Source: Paenibacillus agricola (GTDB taxonomy: Bacteria > Bacillota > Bacilli > Paenibacillales > NBRC-103111). From it: a stretch of DNA of 51,503 nucleotides. Positions 23,378 to 32,000 of the stretch are shown here, one piece after another. A program made the position numbers and the translations under genes. Location: contig NZ_JAAOIW010000012.1 in the NCBI RefSeq assembly GCF_011440305.1, positions 196,505 through 248,007 of the forward strand, read 5' to 3'. Below the pieces are notes generated by a model. It ran no database searches, had not been told where the DNA came from, and was given only the letters and a program-made list of their open reading frames with translations. Within the stretch, counting starts at the first letter, position 1; each line of letters begins with the position of its first letter.

Positions 23378-24790
23378 ATGGCACGTGGCATTCCAGTATT
23401 GTTGAACGATGAGCAAATGAGAACGTTTATTACTGAAGGATTTCTAATTCTTAATACTGATTTTCCAGAAGCTTTCCATCACAAATTGGCCGAGCAGTTG
23501 AATCAGGTGTACGAGCAGGAAGGCAATCCAGGCAATAATCTGCTGCCGCGTATTCGTGATTTGCAAAAAGTATTCGATCATCCGATCGTGACGGGAGCAC
23601 TAACCAGTGTTCTTGGACCTGATTATTTGATGCACACCCACAGACATGGACATTTTAATGCTTCTCCTAAGGCGGGTGGCTGGCATAAGGACAGCTACTG
23701 GGGCCACAAAAAAATGCGCAACCATCATCCATGGTGGGCGATGGTCATGTATTTCCCGCAGGATACGCCGATAGAGCTGGGGCCGACCGGGGTCATGCCG
23801 GGTACACAAAATTACGAGAGCCGCACGTTTACGGAGGAAGATCCCCAGGGCGAAGCGACTGCAAGCGGCAAGGCTGGCACGTTTGCCTTGATCCATTACG
23901 ATATTTGGCACCGCTCCACACCGAATACGCTAGGCAAGCCTAGATATATGCTGAAATTTGAATTTATGCGGACGCAAGCGCCAGTAGCTCCGAGCTGGGA
24001 TTGCAAAGAAGACGAGTGGAGTGCTCCTACAGCTTTCAGTACAGATATAGCTAAACAAGAAGTAGTTTGGAAAGAGACTTGGAACTGGCTGTCCGGCAAG
24101 TTAGGCAGCTTGGCGGATACAGAAGCAGAAACGGAGACGTTGAACATACAAGAGAAGGTGGACCAGCTTGAAGGTGCATACGAACCGGATGCCATCAATG
24201 CGTCCTACAAGCTGGCAGGTATGGGAGAAGCGGGGATAAAGGCGCTGCTGCAGGCTTTGCTCCATGATAACGTCAAGGTTTCACGTACCGCGGCATATGG
24301 TTTATCTGCTGCCGGGTCCGGTGCTGTGGCGGGATTGGAGGCAGCGCTTTCTGAAGATCGTGTGGAAACTGTCGTACATGCCGTATTTGCGCTGGGAGAA
24401 TTGCGGCAGCTTGCGGCTTCGGTGATACCGAAGCTTGTGGCATTGCTCGACGCTTCGACGAATGCCGTTATTCGGCAAACGGTTGCGGAGGCGTTGGCCA
24501 TGATCGGGACTCCGTCAGAGCAAGTAGTCGATGCGCTTATCCGCTGCCTGAAGGATGGGGATGTGCAAGTTCGTTTCATTGCCGGATTGTCGCTGTGCAG
24601 GATGGGAGCGATCGCAGAGGCGGCAGTTCCTGCTCTGGAGGAAGCGCTTGATGACGATAATCGCTACGTACGCGGCCATGCCGCCGAGGCGCTGCATTAT
24701 ATTGGTACAGATTCCGCCAAAAACGTGCTGATCGAGTTTCTGCTGAACTCGCGCTGGTGCCCGACAACCACTCCGCAAAGCACGTTTTAA
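23378..24790 (+). CDS. Phytanoyl-CoA dioxygenase-like enzyme fused to HEAT repeats
   Basis: 470 residues from the ATG at 23378 (GGGAGG seven bases upstream). Residues 5-205 are a PhyH-type Fe(II)/2-oxoglutarate oxygenase: His103-x-Asp105 in 'GWHKDSYW', distal His178 in 'YDIWHRSTPN', and Arg189 for 2-oxoglutarate. A linker leads to about five HEAT/PBS-lyase repeats (about 265-460; 'A-A-Y-G-L-S-A-A-G', 'V-R-F-I-A-G-L-S-L-C-R-M-G', 'V-R-G-H-A-A-E-A-L'), a binding scaffold. Substrate unknown; the repeats suggest a protein or other large partner. Stand-alone gene with its own terminator. Confidence 0.88.
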   Translation: MARGIPVLLNDEQMRTFITEGFLILNTDFPEAFHHKLAEQLNQVYEQEGNPGNNLLPRIRDLQKVFDHPIVTGALTSVLGPDYLMHTHRHGHFNASPKAGGWHKDSYWGHKKMRNHHPWWAMVMYFPQDTPIELGPTGVMPGTQNYESRTFTEEDPQGEATASGKAGTFALIHYDIWHRSTPNTLGKPRYMLKFEFMRTQAPVAPSWDCKEDEWSAPTAFSTDIAKQEVVWKETWNWLSGKLGSLADTEAETETLNIQEKVDQLEGAYEPDAINASYKLAGMGEAGIKALLQALLHDNVKVSRTAAYGLSAAGSGAVAGLEAALSEDRVETVVHAVFALGELRQLAASVIPKLVALLDASTNAVIRQTVAEALAMIGTPSEQVVDALIRCLKDGDVQVRFIAGLSLCRMGAIAEAAVPALEEALDDDNRYVRGHAAEALHYIGTDSAKNVLIEFLLNSRWCPTTTPQSTF

Positions 24791-24811
24791 CGCAATTGGA
24801 TGTAATAGTGA

Positions 24812-24841
24812 AGGAGCTTGCTTTCGGGGAGCTCCTCTTTT
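24812..24841 (+). terminator. Terminator of the PhyH-HEAT gene
   Basis: AGGAGCT (24812-24818) pairs with AGCTCCT (24830-24836), followed by CTTTT. Confidence 0.7.
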
Positions 24842-24942
24842 GCTATTAAAGTAACGAGGGGGTTAGCTGCCTAAGGTGCAGTAGGCAGCGTAGTTGGTGT
24901 ACCTCCTGTTTGAATACCTTAGCCCAGACAGGCTTGGGTTTC

Positions 24943-25656
24943 TCAGCTTTGGAATAAAGCAGCCCACAGCAATAACAGCCCGGAGCCAAGCAATAGAGCA
25001 TCTAATAAATATTGAAATGTACCCACATTTAACCGGAGTACAATAGCCTTACCGGCGAATGTACCGAGCATGAGAGAAGCGCCAACGATCAGTCCTTGTG
25101 AAATAATTTCCAAGGGAAGAGCCCCTAGCTCTCTGAAGGTCACAACTTTACTGATATAAAGGACAAGCGAACTTGCTGCTTCGGTTGAGAGGAAAGCACC
25201 CTTCAGCAGTCCATAGGAGGTGAACGCTGGCACACTGAGGGGGCCAGTCGACAGAACCATGCCGGTCATGAAGCCGATGATGGCCCCAGCAATGGATAAT
25301 TGCCATAAGCTGATTTGAAAATTCCGTGATTTAAGCCAATGCCTGGTGGGAATCATCAGAAGAAAAAATAGACCAAGCCCGATGTTGATCATATCCACAG
25401 GTAATATCCATAATGTTCGTGCACCAAAAGCAGCGGCGGGCACACCTGTAATCGAATAAGCAGCAAAGGCCTTCCAATCGATTTCCCTCCACCAAGCCAT
25501 TACTCTTGCTAGATTTCCCATAATCGCAGCCATTGCCATGATGGGGACGGCCTCTTTGGGCCCAAATGCAAACACAAGAACAGGTAATAAAATGATCGAT
25601 GAGCCTGTTCCAATAACTCCGCTGACTGCACCCGCTGCTAGTCCTGCAAGAAGCAC
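24943..25656 (-). CDS. TauE/SafE-family membrane exporter
   Basis: 237 residues from GTG at 25656. Seven to eight membrane helices, with 'LAAGAVSGVIGTGSSIILLPVL' reduced to the family pattern G-x-x-x-G-x-x-G-x-G-[GS], and the second repeat 'GAIIGFMTGMVLSTGPLSVP'. Family members export sulfite, sulfoacetate or other organic anions. The start is uncertain: the coding pattern continues upstream ('L-G-T-Y-I-F-V-L-L-A'), and AGGAGG is ideally spaced only for a CTG at 25674, giving six more residues. No ATG is in frame. Confidence 0.85.
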   Translation of the reverse strand: MLLAGLAAGAVSGVIGTGSSIILLPVLVFAFGPKEAVPIMAMAAIMGNLARVMAWWREIDWKAFAAYSITGVPAAAFGARTLWILPVDMINIGLGLFFLLMIPTRHWLKSRNFQISLWQLSIAGAIIGFMTGMVLSTGPLSVPAFTSYGLLKGAFLSTEAASSLVLYISKVVTFRELGALPLEIISQGLIVGASLMLGTFAGKAIVLRLNVGTFQYLLDALLLGSGLLLLWAALFQS

Positions 25657-25731
25657 AAATATATAAGTTCCCAGACAAAATCCTCCTAGCTTTAAAAAAG
25701 GAACCGATTTGTGAACTATCTTACAGAGGAA

Positions 25732-25796
25732 TGAATATAAATATTCACTAATAATCCATAAACTGTGTGAACAAGATGATTAAATCAAGCTTGTTC
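25732..25796. promoter_or_regulatory. Cluster of inverted repeats between the tauE-like gene and asd
   Basis: TGAATAT-AA-ATATTCA (25732-25747) and GAACAAG (25769-25775)/CTTGTTC (25790-25796) with a central TGATT-A-AATCA (25777-25787). A further GTGTGAAC/GTTCACAC pair spans 25764-25827. They lie upstream of the asd promoter and on the tauE side, so they are probably operators for the exporter. Confidence 0.5.
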
Positions 25797-25849
25797 GCTA
25801 TTATTTTCTCATTAATCACGTTCACACGCAAAAGAAAAGAATAAGCATA

Positions 25850-25878
25850 TTGAGATACTACTTCATATCCTTTATAAT
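25850..25878 (+). promoter_or_regulatory. Sigma-A promoter of asd
   Basis: TTGAGA (25850-25855), 17 bases, TATAAT (25873-25878). Confidence 0.8.
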
Positions 25879-25935
25879 TCAGTACAATGATAATATGTCA
25901 TTATTCATGGCATTTTGAAAGGATTTGAATCATAT

Positions 25936-27021
25936 ATGACAGAAAAACTGAAAGTGGGTATTGTCGGAGGAACGGGCATGGTTGGCCAGCGGTTTGTTGA
26001 GTTGCTGGATCAGCATCCTTGGTTTCAGGTAACGGCTATTGCAGCCAGTGCCAGCTCGGCAGGTAAAACTTATGAAGAATCGGTACAAGGCAGATGGAAG
26101 CTTTCTAGCGCAATTCCTGAAGGCGTGAAAAATATCGTCGTTCAGGATGCATCTAAAGTAGAGGAAGTTGCCCAGGATGTCGACTTTATTTTTTGTGCTG
26201 TTGATATGAAAAAGAATGAAATTCAAGATTTGGAAGAGGCATATGCCAAAACGGGCACGCCCGTTATTTCCAATAATTCGGCTCACCGTTGGACGCCAGA
26301 CATCCCGATGGTCATTCCGGAAATTAATCCAGGGCATATTGATGTGATTGCTGCACAGAGAAAACGGCTGGGAACCTCGACCGGATTTATTGCCGTTAAG
26401 CCCAACTGCTCCATTCAAAGCTATGTGCCGGCACTTCATGCACTGTTGGATTATAAACCAACCCAAGTGGTGGCATCGACGTATCAAGCGATTTCCGGAG
26501 CCGGTAAAAATTTTACCGATTGGCCGGATATGCTGGACAATGTTATCCCTTATATTGGTGGCGAGGAAGAAAAAAGCGAGCAGGAGCCCCTGCGGATTTG
26601 GGGCAGCATTGTCAATAATGAAATTGTAAAAGCCAATGCACCTATAATTACAACGCAGTGCATTCGGGTTCCAGTTACGGATGGACATTTGGCTACGGTA
26701 TTTGTATCCTTCGAGAATAAGCCCTCCAAAGCAGAAATTCTCGATCGCTGGCTGCACTTCAAAGGACGGCCGCAGGAGCTTGGACTGCCTAGCGCACCGA
26801 AGCAGTTTATTACGTATTTTGAAGAAGAGAACAGGCCGCAGACAAAGCTAGATCGTGATATTGAGCGTGGTATGGGCGTTTCGACAGGCAGATTGCGCGA
26901 GGATTCCATTTACGATTATAAATTTGTAGGACTGTCGCATAATACCTTACGCGGAGCAGCAGGTGGCGCTGTTCTGATCGCCGAACTGCTTAAAGCAGAA
27001 GGTTACATTCAGGCAAAGTAA
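25936..27021 (+). CDS. asd: Aspartate-semialdehyde dehydrogenase, archaeal/fungal-type
   Basis: 361 residues from the ATG at 25936 (AAAGGA upstream); a TTG seven codons earlier has none. NADP-binding 'VGIVGGTGMVGQRF' at the N-terminus, catalytic Cys in 'V-K-P-N-C-S-I-Q', 'YQAISGAGK', substrate Arg in 'R-V-P-V-T-D-G-H' and C-terminal 'G-A-A-G-G-A'. Reduces aspartyl phosphate to aspartate semialdehyde for lysine, diaminopimelate, threonine and methionine synthesis. Length and 'NCSIQ' place it in the archaeal/fungal branch, not the common E. coli/B. subtilis type. Stand-alone with its own terminator. Confidence 0.93.
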   Translation: MTEKLKVGIVGGTGMVGQRFVELLDQHPWFQVTAIAASASSAGKTYEESVQGRWKLSSAIPEGVKNIVVQDASKVEEVAQDVDFIFCAVDMKKNEIQDLEEAYAKTGTPVISNNSAHRWTPDIPMVIPEINPGHIDVIAAQRKRLGTSTGFIAVKPNCSIQSYVPALHALLDYKPTQVVASTYQAISGAGKNFTDWPDMLDNVIPYIGGEEEKSEQEPLRIWGSIVNNEIVKANAPIITTQCIRVPVTDGHLATVFVSFENKPSKAEILDRWLHFKGRPQELGLPSAPKQFITYFEEENRPQTKLDRDIERGMGVSTGRLREDSIYDYKFVGLSHNTLRGAAGGAVLIAELLKAEGYIQAK

Positions 27022-27053
27022 GCACGTACGTAAATTAAATTGAGCAGGTGTCC

Positions 27054-27098
27054 AAACAGCAAGCATTCCGATAATACTTCGGGGCTTGCTGTTTTTTT
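27054..27098 (+). terminator. Terminator of asd
   Basis: AAACAGCAAGC (27054-27064) pairs with GCTTGCTGTTT (27084-27094), with inner CCGA/TCGG, then T run. Confidence 0.85.
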
Positions 27099-27290
27099 GT
27101 ATAGGATATGATATCTGAAACGTCCTGTGGATCAATTGTTGATAAGTAAATTGATAAGGGGAGGGGGAATGCACAACTTCCATAAGTGTGTCGAAATGGG
27201 TAAATATGGGACTCGATTTGGATATGTCGTTTTTTTATAAGTGGGTATAAACTAACAACAAATCTGAAATCAATGTTAACTATATGGAAA

Positions 27291-27304
27291 TGTAAACGCT
27301 TCAA
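27291..27304 (+). promoter_or_regulatory. cre-like site (CcpA) before the sugar operon
   Basis: TGTAAACGCTTCAA matches the cre consensus TGWAANCGNTNWCA at all but two positions. It lies 35 bases upstream of the first permease start, placed for roadblock or promoter repression by glucose. Confidence 0.55.
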
Positions 27305-27338
27305 TAAATTTTGTCCTGAAAAGGAGTGGTTTAGTAAT

Positions 27339-28307
27339 ATGCAATCAACAACAGTAAAGGTGGTTGCGAAGAAGATATCGACTGCTAGGCGAGACCATAT
27401 AATACGGCTCAGACAAATGAGGCATGATTATCAATTGTACTTAATTATTATTTTACCTGTTGCTTGGCTGATTCTGTTCCATTATGTTCCGATGTTTGGC
27501 CTTCAGCTGGCATTCAAAAATTTCAGAATTATGGATGGTATATGGGGAAGTCCATGGGCGGGGATGGAATATTTCGAAAAGTTTTTTTATTCCTACCAGT
27601 TCACGAAGGTAGTTGGCAACACGTTAATTATTAGCTTTTATGAGCTTATAGCTGGGTTCCCACTCCCAATTGTGATTGCTTTGGCGTTGAACGCAACACT
27701 TAGAAGCAAATTCAAGCAGACCGTTCAATTCGTCACTTACATGCCTTTCTTTATATCCACTGTGGTGATGGTTGGTATGATTCTGCAGTTCCTCAATCCT
27801 CGAGTAGGTATCGTGAATACAGGCATGGGTTTATTCGGTATTGATGCGCTCAATTTCATGGGTGACCCCAATTGGTTTAAGTCGATATATGTATGGTCTG
27901 GCATCTGGCAAACGACAGGGTGGGGAACAATCATTTATTTGGCGGCATTATCCGCCATAAGCCCCGAGATTCATGAGGCTGCAACGATTGATGGAGCGAG
28001 CAGGCTGCAGCGGATCAGGCATGTGGATATTCCTGGAATCCTTCCAACGATTGTGACACTTCTCATCTTGCATGCCGGCTCGATTATGGGCATTGGCTTT
28101 GAAAAAATATATTTAATGCAGAACCCATTGAACATTTCTTCCTCCGAAGTTATTTCAACCTACGTTTACTCAGTCAGTCTTGCTTCAAGTGCTCCCAATT
28201 ACTCCTATGCAACCGCTATCGGTTTATTTAATTCCATTGTTAATATGACAATCATTTTGGCAGTTAACCAGATTGCCAAAAAGGTAGGACAAACAAGCTT
28301 ATGGTAA
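27339..28307 (+). CDS. ABC sugar importer permease, LplB-like
   Basis: 322 residues from the ATG at 27339 (AAGGAG 12 bases upstream); a start 22 codons earlier has no ribosome site and overlaps the cre-like element. Six membrane helices, 'FHYVPMFGLQLAFKNF' near the N-terminus as in LplB/YtcP-type permeases, and the EAA loop 'E-A-A-T-I-D-G-A-S-R-L-Q-R' that contacts the ATPase. First gene of an operon with a second permease and a binding lipoprotein. No ATPase is encoded here, which is usual for this family that shares MsmX-type ATPases. Confidence 0.92.
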   Translation: MQSTTVKVVAKKISTARRDHIIRLRQMRHDYQLYLIIILPVAWLILFHYVPMFGLQLAFKNFRIMDGIWGSPWAGMEYFEKFFYSYQFTKVVGNTLIISFYELIAGFPLPIVIALALNATLRSKFKQTVQFVTYMPFFISTVVMVGMILQFLNPRVGIVNTGMGLFGIDALNFMGDPNWFKSIYVWSGIWQTTGWGTIIYLAALSAISPEIHEAATIDGASRLQRIRHVDIPGILPTIVTLLILHAGSIMGIGFEKIYLMQNPLNISSSEVISTYVYSVSLASSAPNYSYATAIGLFNSIVNMTIILAVNQIAKKVGQTSLW

Positions 28308-28322
28308 AGGAGGGGGAAGAGC

Positions 28323-29219
28323 ATGAAATCCAACCGAGTTGGACTAACGAATGCCGACAAAATTTTTTATTTAATCAATGATTTGATATTGCTGTGTGCG
28401 CTGCTAATTGTCTTGTATCCGATTATATATATTTTCAGTGCTTCCTTCAGTGACAGGCTGGCTGTCGTTTCGGGAAAAGTGTTTTTGTGGCCAGTTAATT
28501 TTTCCCTAGAAGGATATACCGCAATATTGAAGGATCCAAGAATTCTTCCCTCTTATGCCAATACTATATTTTATACAGTTGTGGGAACATTCATTAATGT
28601 GGTGCTCACGATTATGGTCGCCTATCCCTTATCTCGTAAAACGATGGTAGGCCGCAATTTCATTATGTATCTATTCGCGTTTACGATGATTTTTCACGGC
28701 GGCTTGATTCCCAATTACTTGTTGGTCAAACAGCTGGGGATGATTGATACACCGTGGGCCTTATTAATTCCCGGTGCTATCGCCGTCTGGAATATGATTA
28801 TTGCCCGTACCTTTTTCCAGTCAACGATCAGCCACGAGCTTTTTGAAGCCGCATCTATGGATGGCTGCTCGCACCTAAGGTTTTTGTGGAGTATTGTACT
28901 GCCTTTGTCCAAAGCCATCATAGCTGTTCTGGTTCTCTTTTATGGCGTTTCCCATTGGAATGCTTACTTTAACGCCTTTATTTATTTGAAAAGCAAGGAG
29001 CTTTTCCCGCTGCAAATCATTCTTCGAGATATTCTAATTCAGAATGAGGTCGATCCAGCGTCAATCACTGATCCCGAATCTATGACCAAAAAGCAGGGGC
29101 TGGCCGATCTGTTGAAATATTCGATCATTATTGTTGCCAGTCTACCGATATGGATCGTCTACCCGTTTGTGCAGAAATATTTTGTCAAAGGGGTCATGAT
29201 TGGATCAATTAAAGGTTGA
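28323..29219 (+). CDS. ABC sugar importer permease, YtcP-like
   Basis: 298 residues; ATG behind GGAGGGGG, 15 bases after the first permease. Six membrane helices. 'FSASFSDRLAVVSGKVFLWP' region at the N-terminus and the EAA loop 'E-A-A-S-M-D-G-C-S-H-L-R' are family features. Forms the heterodimeric channel with the preceding protein. Transports an oligosaccharide or sugar derivative; specificity resides in the binding protein. Confidence 0.92.
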   Translation: MKSNRVGLTNADKIFYLINDLILLCALLIVLYPIIYIFSASFSDRLAVVSGKVFLWPVNFSLEGYTAILKDPRILPSYANTIFYTVVGTFINVVLTIMVAYPLSRKTMVGRNFIMYLFAFTMIFHGGLIPNYLLVKQLGMIDTPWALLIPGAIAVWNMIIARTFFQSTISHELFEAASMDGCSHLRFLWSIVLPLSKAIIAVLVLFYGVSHWNAYFNAFIYLKSKELFPLQIILRDILIQNEVDPASITDPESMTKKQGLADLLKYSIIIVASLPIWIVYPFVQKYFVKGVMIGSIKG

Positions 29220-29235
29220 ACAGGGTTAGGTTGTT

Positions 29236-29275
29236 CATCAGTCGATATTAGCGTGAAACACGCTAAGGGCTGATT
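29236..29275 (+). other. Intercistronic stem-loop before the binding-protein gene
   Basis: TTAGCGTG-AAA-CACGCTAA (29248-29266), extended by ATCAG/CTGAT outside. It has no T run, so mRNA stabilisation or uneven expression of the abundant binding protein is more likely than termination. Confidence 0.55.
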
Positions 29276-29324
29276 TGATTGTAAACATGACAGGAAAGGT
29301 ACGAAAATCGAAGGGAGCATATCT

Positions 29325-31010
29325 ATGAGAACAAGTAGGGTGAGTAACCGCATTGTAGTTACCTTATTATGCGCGTTTGTGGTGTTGAGCGGGTGTTCTT
29401 CAGAAAAACCGGCAGAAACGGCAAAGAAAGAAGAAACGGCAAAGAAAGAAGAATCGGCAAACACGGGTCTATCGACCGCAGGCGCATTGCCCATTTCCAA
29501 GGAAAAGGTCACGATTACGATTACGGTACCTTCAAGCCCGACCGTTCTTTCATGGGAGTATGGAAAAAACGAGCTAACCACCTGGCTGGAGGATCAGACG
29601 AATGTTCATATTAAATGGAATTTCTATCCGGCGGCTGATGCAAAAACCAAGCTCAATCTGGAGCTCTCATCAGGTGGAGATCTTGGGGATCTGATTATGG
29701 GCAACTTTGCTTTGGATAACTCTTCGCTCGCTACTTACGGTTCGCAAGGGATTATTCGAAAAATCGAAGATTTAGTGGATAAGCATGGCGTGAATCTAAA
29801 AAAAATGTACACGGAGATTCCGAATATTAAGCAGGCTACCACTGCCCCTGACGGGCATATTTATGGGATCCCGCAAGTAGGGATTTGCTATAATTGTGAC
29901 CGCGCCATGCGATTTTGGGTCAATAAGTCGTTCCTGAAAAGCTTGAATATGTCTGTGCCTACAACAACAGATGAGCTCTATCAATATTTAAAGGCTGCCA
30001 AGGAAAAAGATCCAAATGGTAACGGCAAGAAGGATGAAATCGGCATCGCCGGTTCGAAATCGAGCTGGTTTGCCAAAGCCGACCAGTTTATTATGAATGC
30101 GTTTACTTATCAGGACAGCAATGGTTTGTATGTAAAGGATGATAAGGTAATCGCCGCGTATACGACTCCAGCATGGAGAGATGGGATACGTTACCTCAAT
30201 AAACTCTCTAAGGAAGGATTAATTGACCAGACCTCTTTCACCAATGATGAGGCACAATTAAAGCAAATCGTCGAGCTGAATAACGGGAATAGCGTTGCTG
30301 CGGTTCCGAGTGGTGGACCTCACGCTTTTGCGGCTAATGATGCTACGAGAATGAATTATGAAATTGTCCCTCCTTTAAAAGGTCCAGGCGGCTTTCAAAC
30401 CTCGTATTTCAATGAGTTTGGTATTGTTGGCTCCTACCAGTTCGCCATTCCGGCGAATGGCAAAAATGCGGACGTTGTTATGAAATTGGTCGACTTCATG
30501 TACGGCCAGGAAGCTTATTTACGCAGCCGTTACGGTGTGCAGGGCGTGAATTGGGAAGTGCCGAAGGGCACGCTTGCAGCTAATGGCGAACCGGCCAAAT
30601 TCAAGCTGGTAGGTAAGGATTTATGGCAGGAGCCACAAAATACACATTGGCAGGGGGCTAACACGACATGGCCGTCGTTCGGCTCTGATTCCAGAGAGGT
30701 GCTTCCAGAAGGGAAATTTGACTTGGAAAAGGTGCTGTTCGATGCCGCCAAGTTGTACGATAAAACTGCAGGCAAGGTATCGATACCGAAGTTCTTTTTT
30801 GAGCCCAAGACGGCAACCCGCTTTAATGAATTAAAAACGGAGATTAACAAAAAAATGGAAGCAGATATTGCTGACTTTATTGTAGGAAACCGCGATATCG
30901 AGAAGGATTGGGATAAGTTCCAAGCTGAGCTCAAGAATATAGGCAACGATGAATATGTCTCGATTATGCAAAAAGAATATGATGCCAAATGGAAGGGAAG
31001 CAAAAAATAA
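29325..31010 (+). CDS. Extracellular solute-binding lipoprotein (sugar ABC transporter)
   Basis: 561 residues. Lipoprotein signal with lipobox L-S-G-C (Cys24). After a charged linker with two copies of E-T-A-K-K-E, a large family-1-type binding fold follows ('L-E-D-Q-T-N-V-H-I-K-W', 'G-D-L-G-D-L-I-M-G', 'YLKAAKEKDPNGNGKKDEIG' with a Ca-like Asp loop, 'VDFMYGQEAYLRSRYGVQG'). It resembles LipO/LplA-type proteins for oligosaccharides. ATG follows AAGGGAG. Encoded with two permeases and sugar-converting enzymes. Confidence 0.92.
   Translation: MRTSRVSNRIVVTLLCAFVVLSGCSSEKPAETAKKEETAKKEESANTGLSTAGALPISKEKVTITITVPSSPTVLSWEYGKNELTTWLEDQTNVHIKWNFYPAADAKTKLNLELSSGGDLGDLIMGNFALDNSSLATYGSQGIIRKIEDLVDKHGVNLKKMYTEIPNIKQATTAPDGHIYGIPQVGICYNCDRAMRFWVNKSFLKSLNMSVPTTTDELYQYLKAAKEKDPNGNGKKDEIGIAGSKSSWFAKADQFIMNAFTYQDSNGLYVKDDKVIAAYTTPAWRDGIRYLNKLSKEGLIDQTSFTNDEAQLKQIVELNNGNSVAAVPSGGPHAFAANDATRMNYEIVPPLKGPGGFQTSYFNEFGIVGSYQFAIPANGKNADVVMKLVDFMYGQEAYLRSRYGVQGVNWEVPKGTLAANGEPAKFKLVGKDLWQEPQNTHWQGANTTWPSFGSDSREVLPEGKFDLEKVLFDAAKLYDKTAGKVSIPKFFFEPKTATRFNELKTEINKKMEADIADFIVGNRDIEKDWDKFQAELKNIGNDEYVSIMQKEYDAKWKGSKK
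29415..29450 (+). repeat. 18-bp tandem duplication in the lipoprotein linker
   Basis: GAAACGGCAAAGAAAGAA occurs twice in a row (29415-29432 and 29433-29450), with a partial third unit (GAATCGGCAAA). In frame; it lengthens the linker behind the lipidated Cys. Confidence 0.9.
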
Positions 31011-31063
31011 ATACGGAGGCAACGGGGAGAAAAACCATCTTCCCTGTTCTTCGTTAAAAGGGG

Positions 31064-31984
31064 ATGAGCCTATTGGTGTTAGTAGCGGATGCAGCGATTA
31101 GAGCGACCATAAGTTCTATGAAAATTGGCATGCAAGGCGGATTTTATCCCGTTCCCAAGGACATCTTGGAGGAGCATACAGCAGAATGGCTGCTCCATCT
31201 TTCCGCCGAGCTTGGTTGTACGGTGCTGCAAACTCGGTATCTCCCTAAGGAGCCATCCATGCTGGATGCCATAGGAAAGCTGGCGGAATCGTTAGGGATT
31301 GAGCTGGAAACGTCCGTACCCGGCGTTTTTCAATTAGCGGGGGCGAACGTCAATGCAGAGATGAAAGCCCAATTCATAGAGACGATTGAAACAGCGAAGC
31401 TGCTGCAAATTCCGGTGGTTAGAACCGGATATGGTAGGTTACAGATAGCGAGTAGCCGGTTTAACCGCAGTATGAGCGTTCACGATCATATCAATTCCCT
31501 GCTGCCTGCATTGAAGGAGGCCGCAGCGATCGCCAAGGATGCCGATATTTTATTGGCAGTGGAAAATCATTGTGATTTTACAGGACGTGAGATGGCGCAG
31601 CTGTTGGATAGCGTGGATTCGGCTCATGTGGGAGCTGCACTCGATACGGCTAATGGATTTACCGTATTTTGTGACCCTAATGATGATATTGAAGCGCTTG
31701 CGCCGTATGCGTTTACTACGCATATGAAGGATATGATTGTGGTTGGCTCTACGGTAGGCGGAACGATTCCCTTCACAGCATATGGGTGCCCATTTGGTGA
31801 TGGGCATGTGAATTTACACAGAGCCGTACAGCTATTGGCCCAACGGAGCCCTCGTGCCAAGGGCTTGCATCTGATTATTGAACCTGGTTGGATGAGATGG
31901 AACCCGGAGTTGGATGTGCGTACGCAGCAGGCGGACTTCTATAAGCAAAGCGTGGCTTATTTGAAAGGGATGCAGCATGTATAA
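31064..31984 (+). CDS. Sugar phosphate isomerase/epimerase-like TIM barrel (first)
   Basis: 306 residues from ATG 31064. The start is uncertain: AAAAGGGG touches that ATG, a TTG at 31073 is better spaced, and an internal ATG at 31118 ('M-K-I-G-M-Q-G-G-F') gives the usual N-terminus. Xylose-isomerase-like barrel with probable metal ligands in 'L-L-A-V-E-N-H', 'A-A-L-D-T-A-N-G', 'F-T-T-H-M-K-D-M' and 'L-I-I-E-P-G-W'. Such enzymes isomerise or epimerise keto-sugars. Operon partner of the ABC importer and the next two genes. Confidence 0.85.
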   Translation: MSLLVLVADAAIRATISSMKIGMQGGFYPVPKDILEEHTAEWLLHLSAELGCTVLQTRYLPKEPSMLDAIGKLAESLGIELETSVPGVFQLAGANVNAEMKAQFIETIETAKLLQIPVVRTGYGRLQIASSRFNRSMSVHDHINSLLPALKEAAAIAKDADILLAVENHCDFTGREMAQLLDSVDSAHVGAALDTANGFTVFCDPNDDIEALAPYAFTTHMKDMIVVGSTVGGTIPFTAYGCPFGDGHVNLHRAVQLLAQRSPRAKGLHLIIEPGWMRWNPELDVRTQQADFYKQSVAYLKGMQHV

Positions 31985-32000
31985 AGGAGCGGGTAAACGG

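Noticed and set aside
25331-25678. Frame starting at TTG just after AGGAGG before the TauE-like gene
   Set aside because: Only three bases from the ribosome site, and the translation has no membrane pattern; it is the shifted reading of the exporter gene.
25930-26757. Long open frame antisense to asd (275 codons)
   Set aside because: Composition is Asn/Ile/Arg-rich with no motif, no ribosome site, and it lies wholly opposite a well-supported enzyme gene.
27169-27240. 23-codon frame behind GGGGAGGGGG upstream of the sugar operon
   Set aside because: The purine-rich tract is only about four bases from the ATG, and no promoter or conservation is visible; kept as an unlikely leader peptide.
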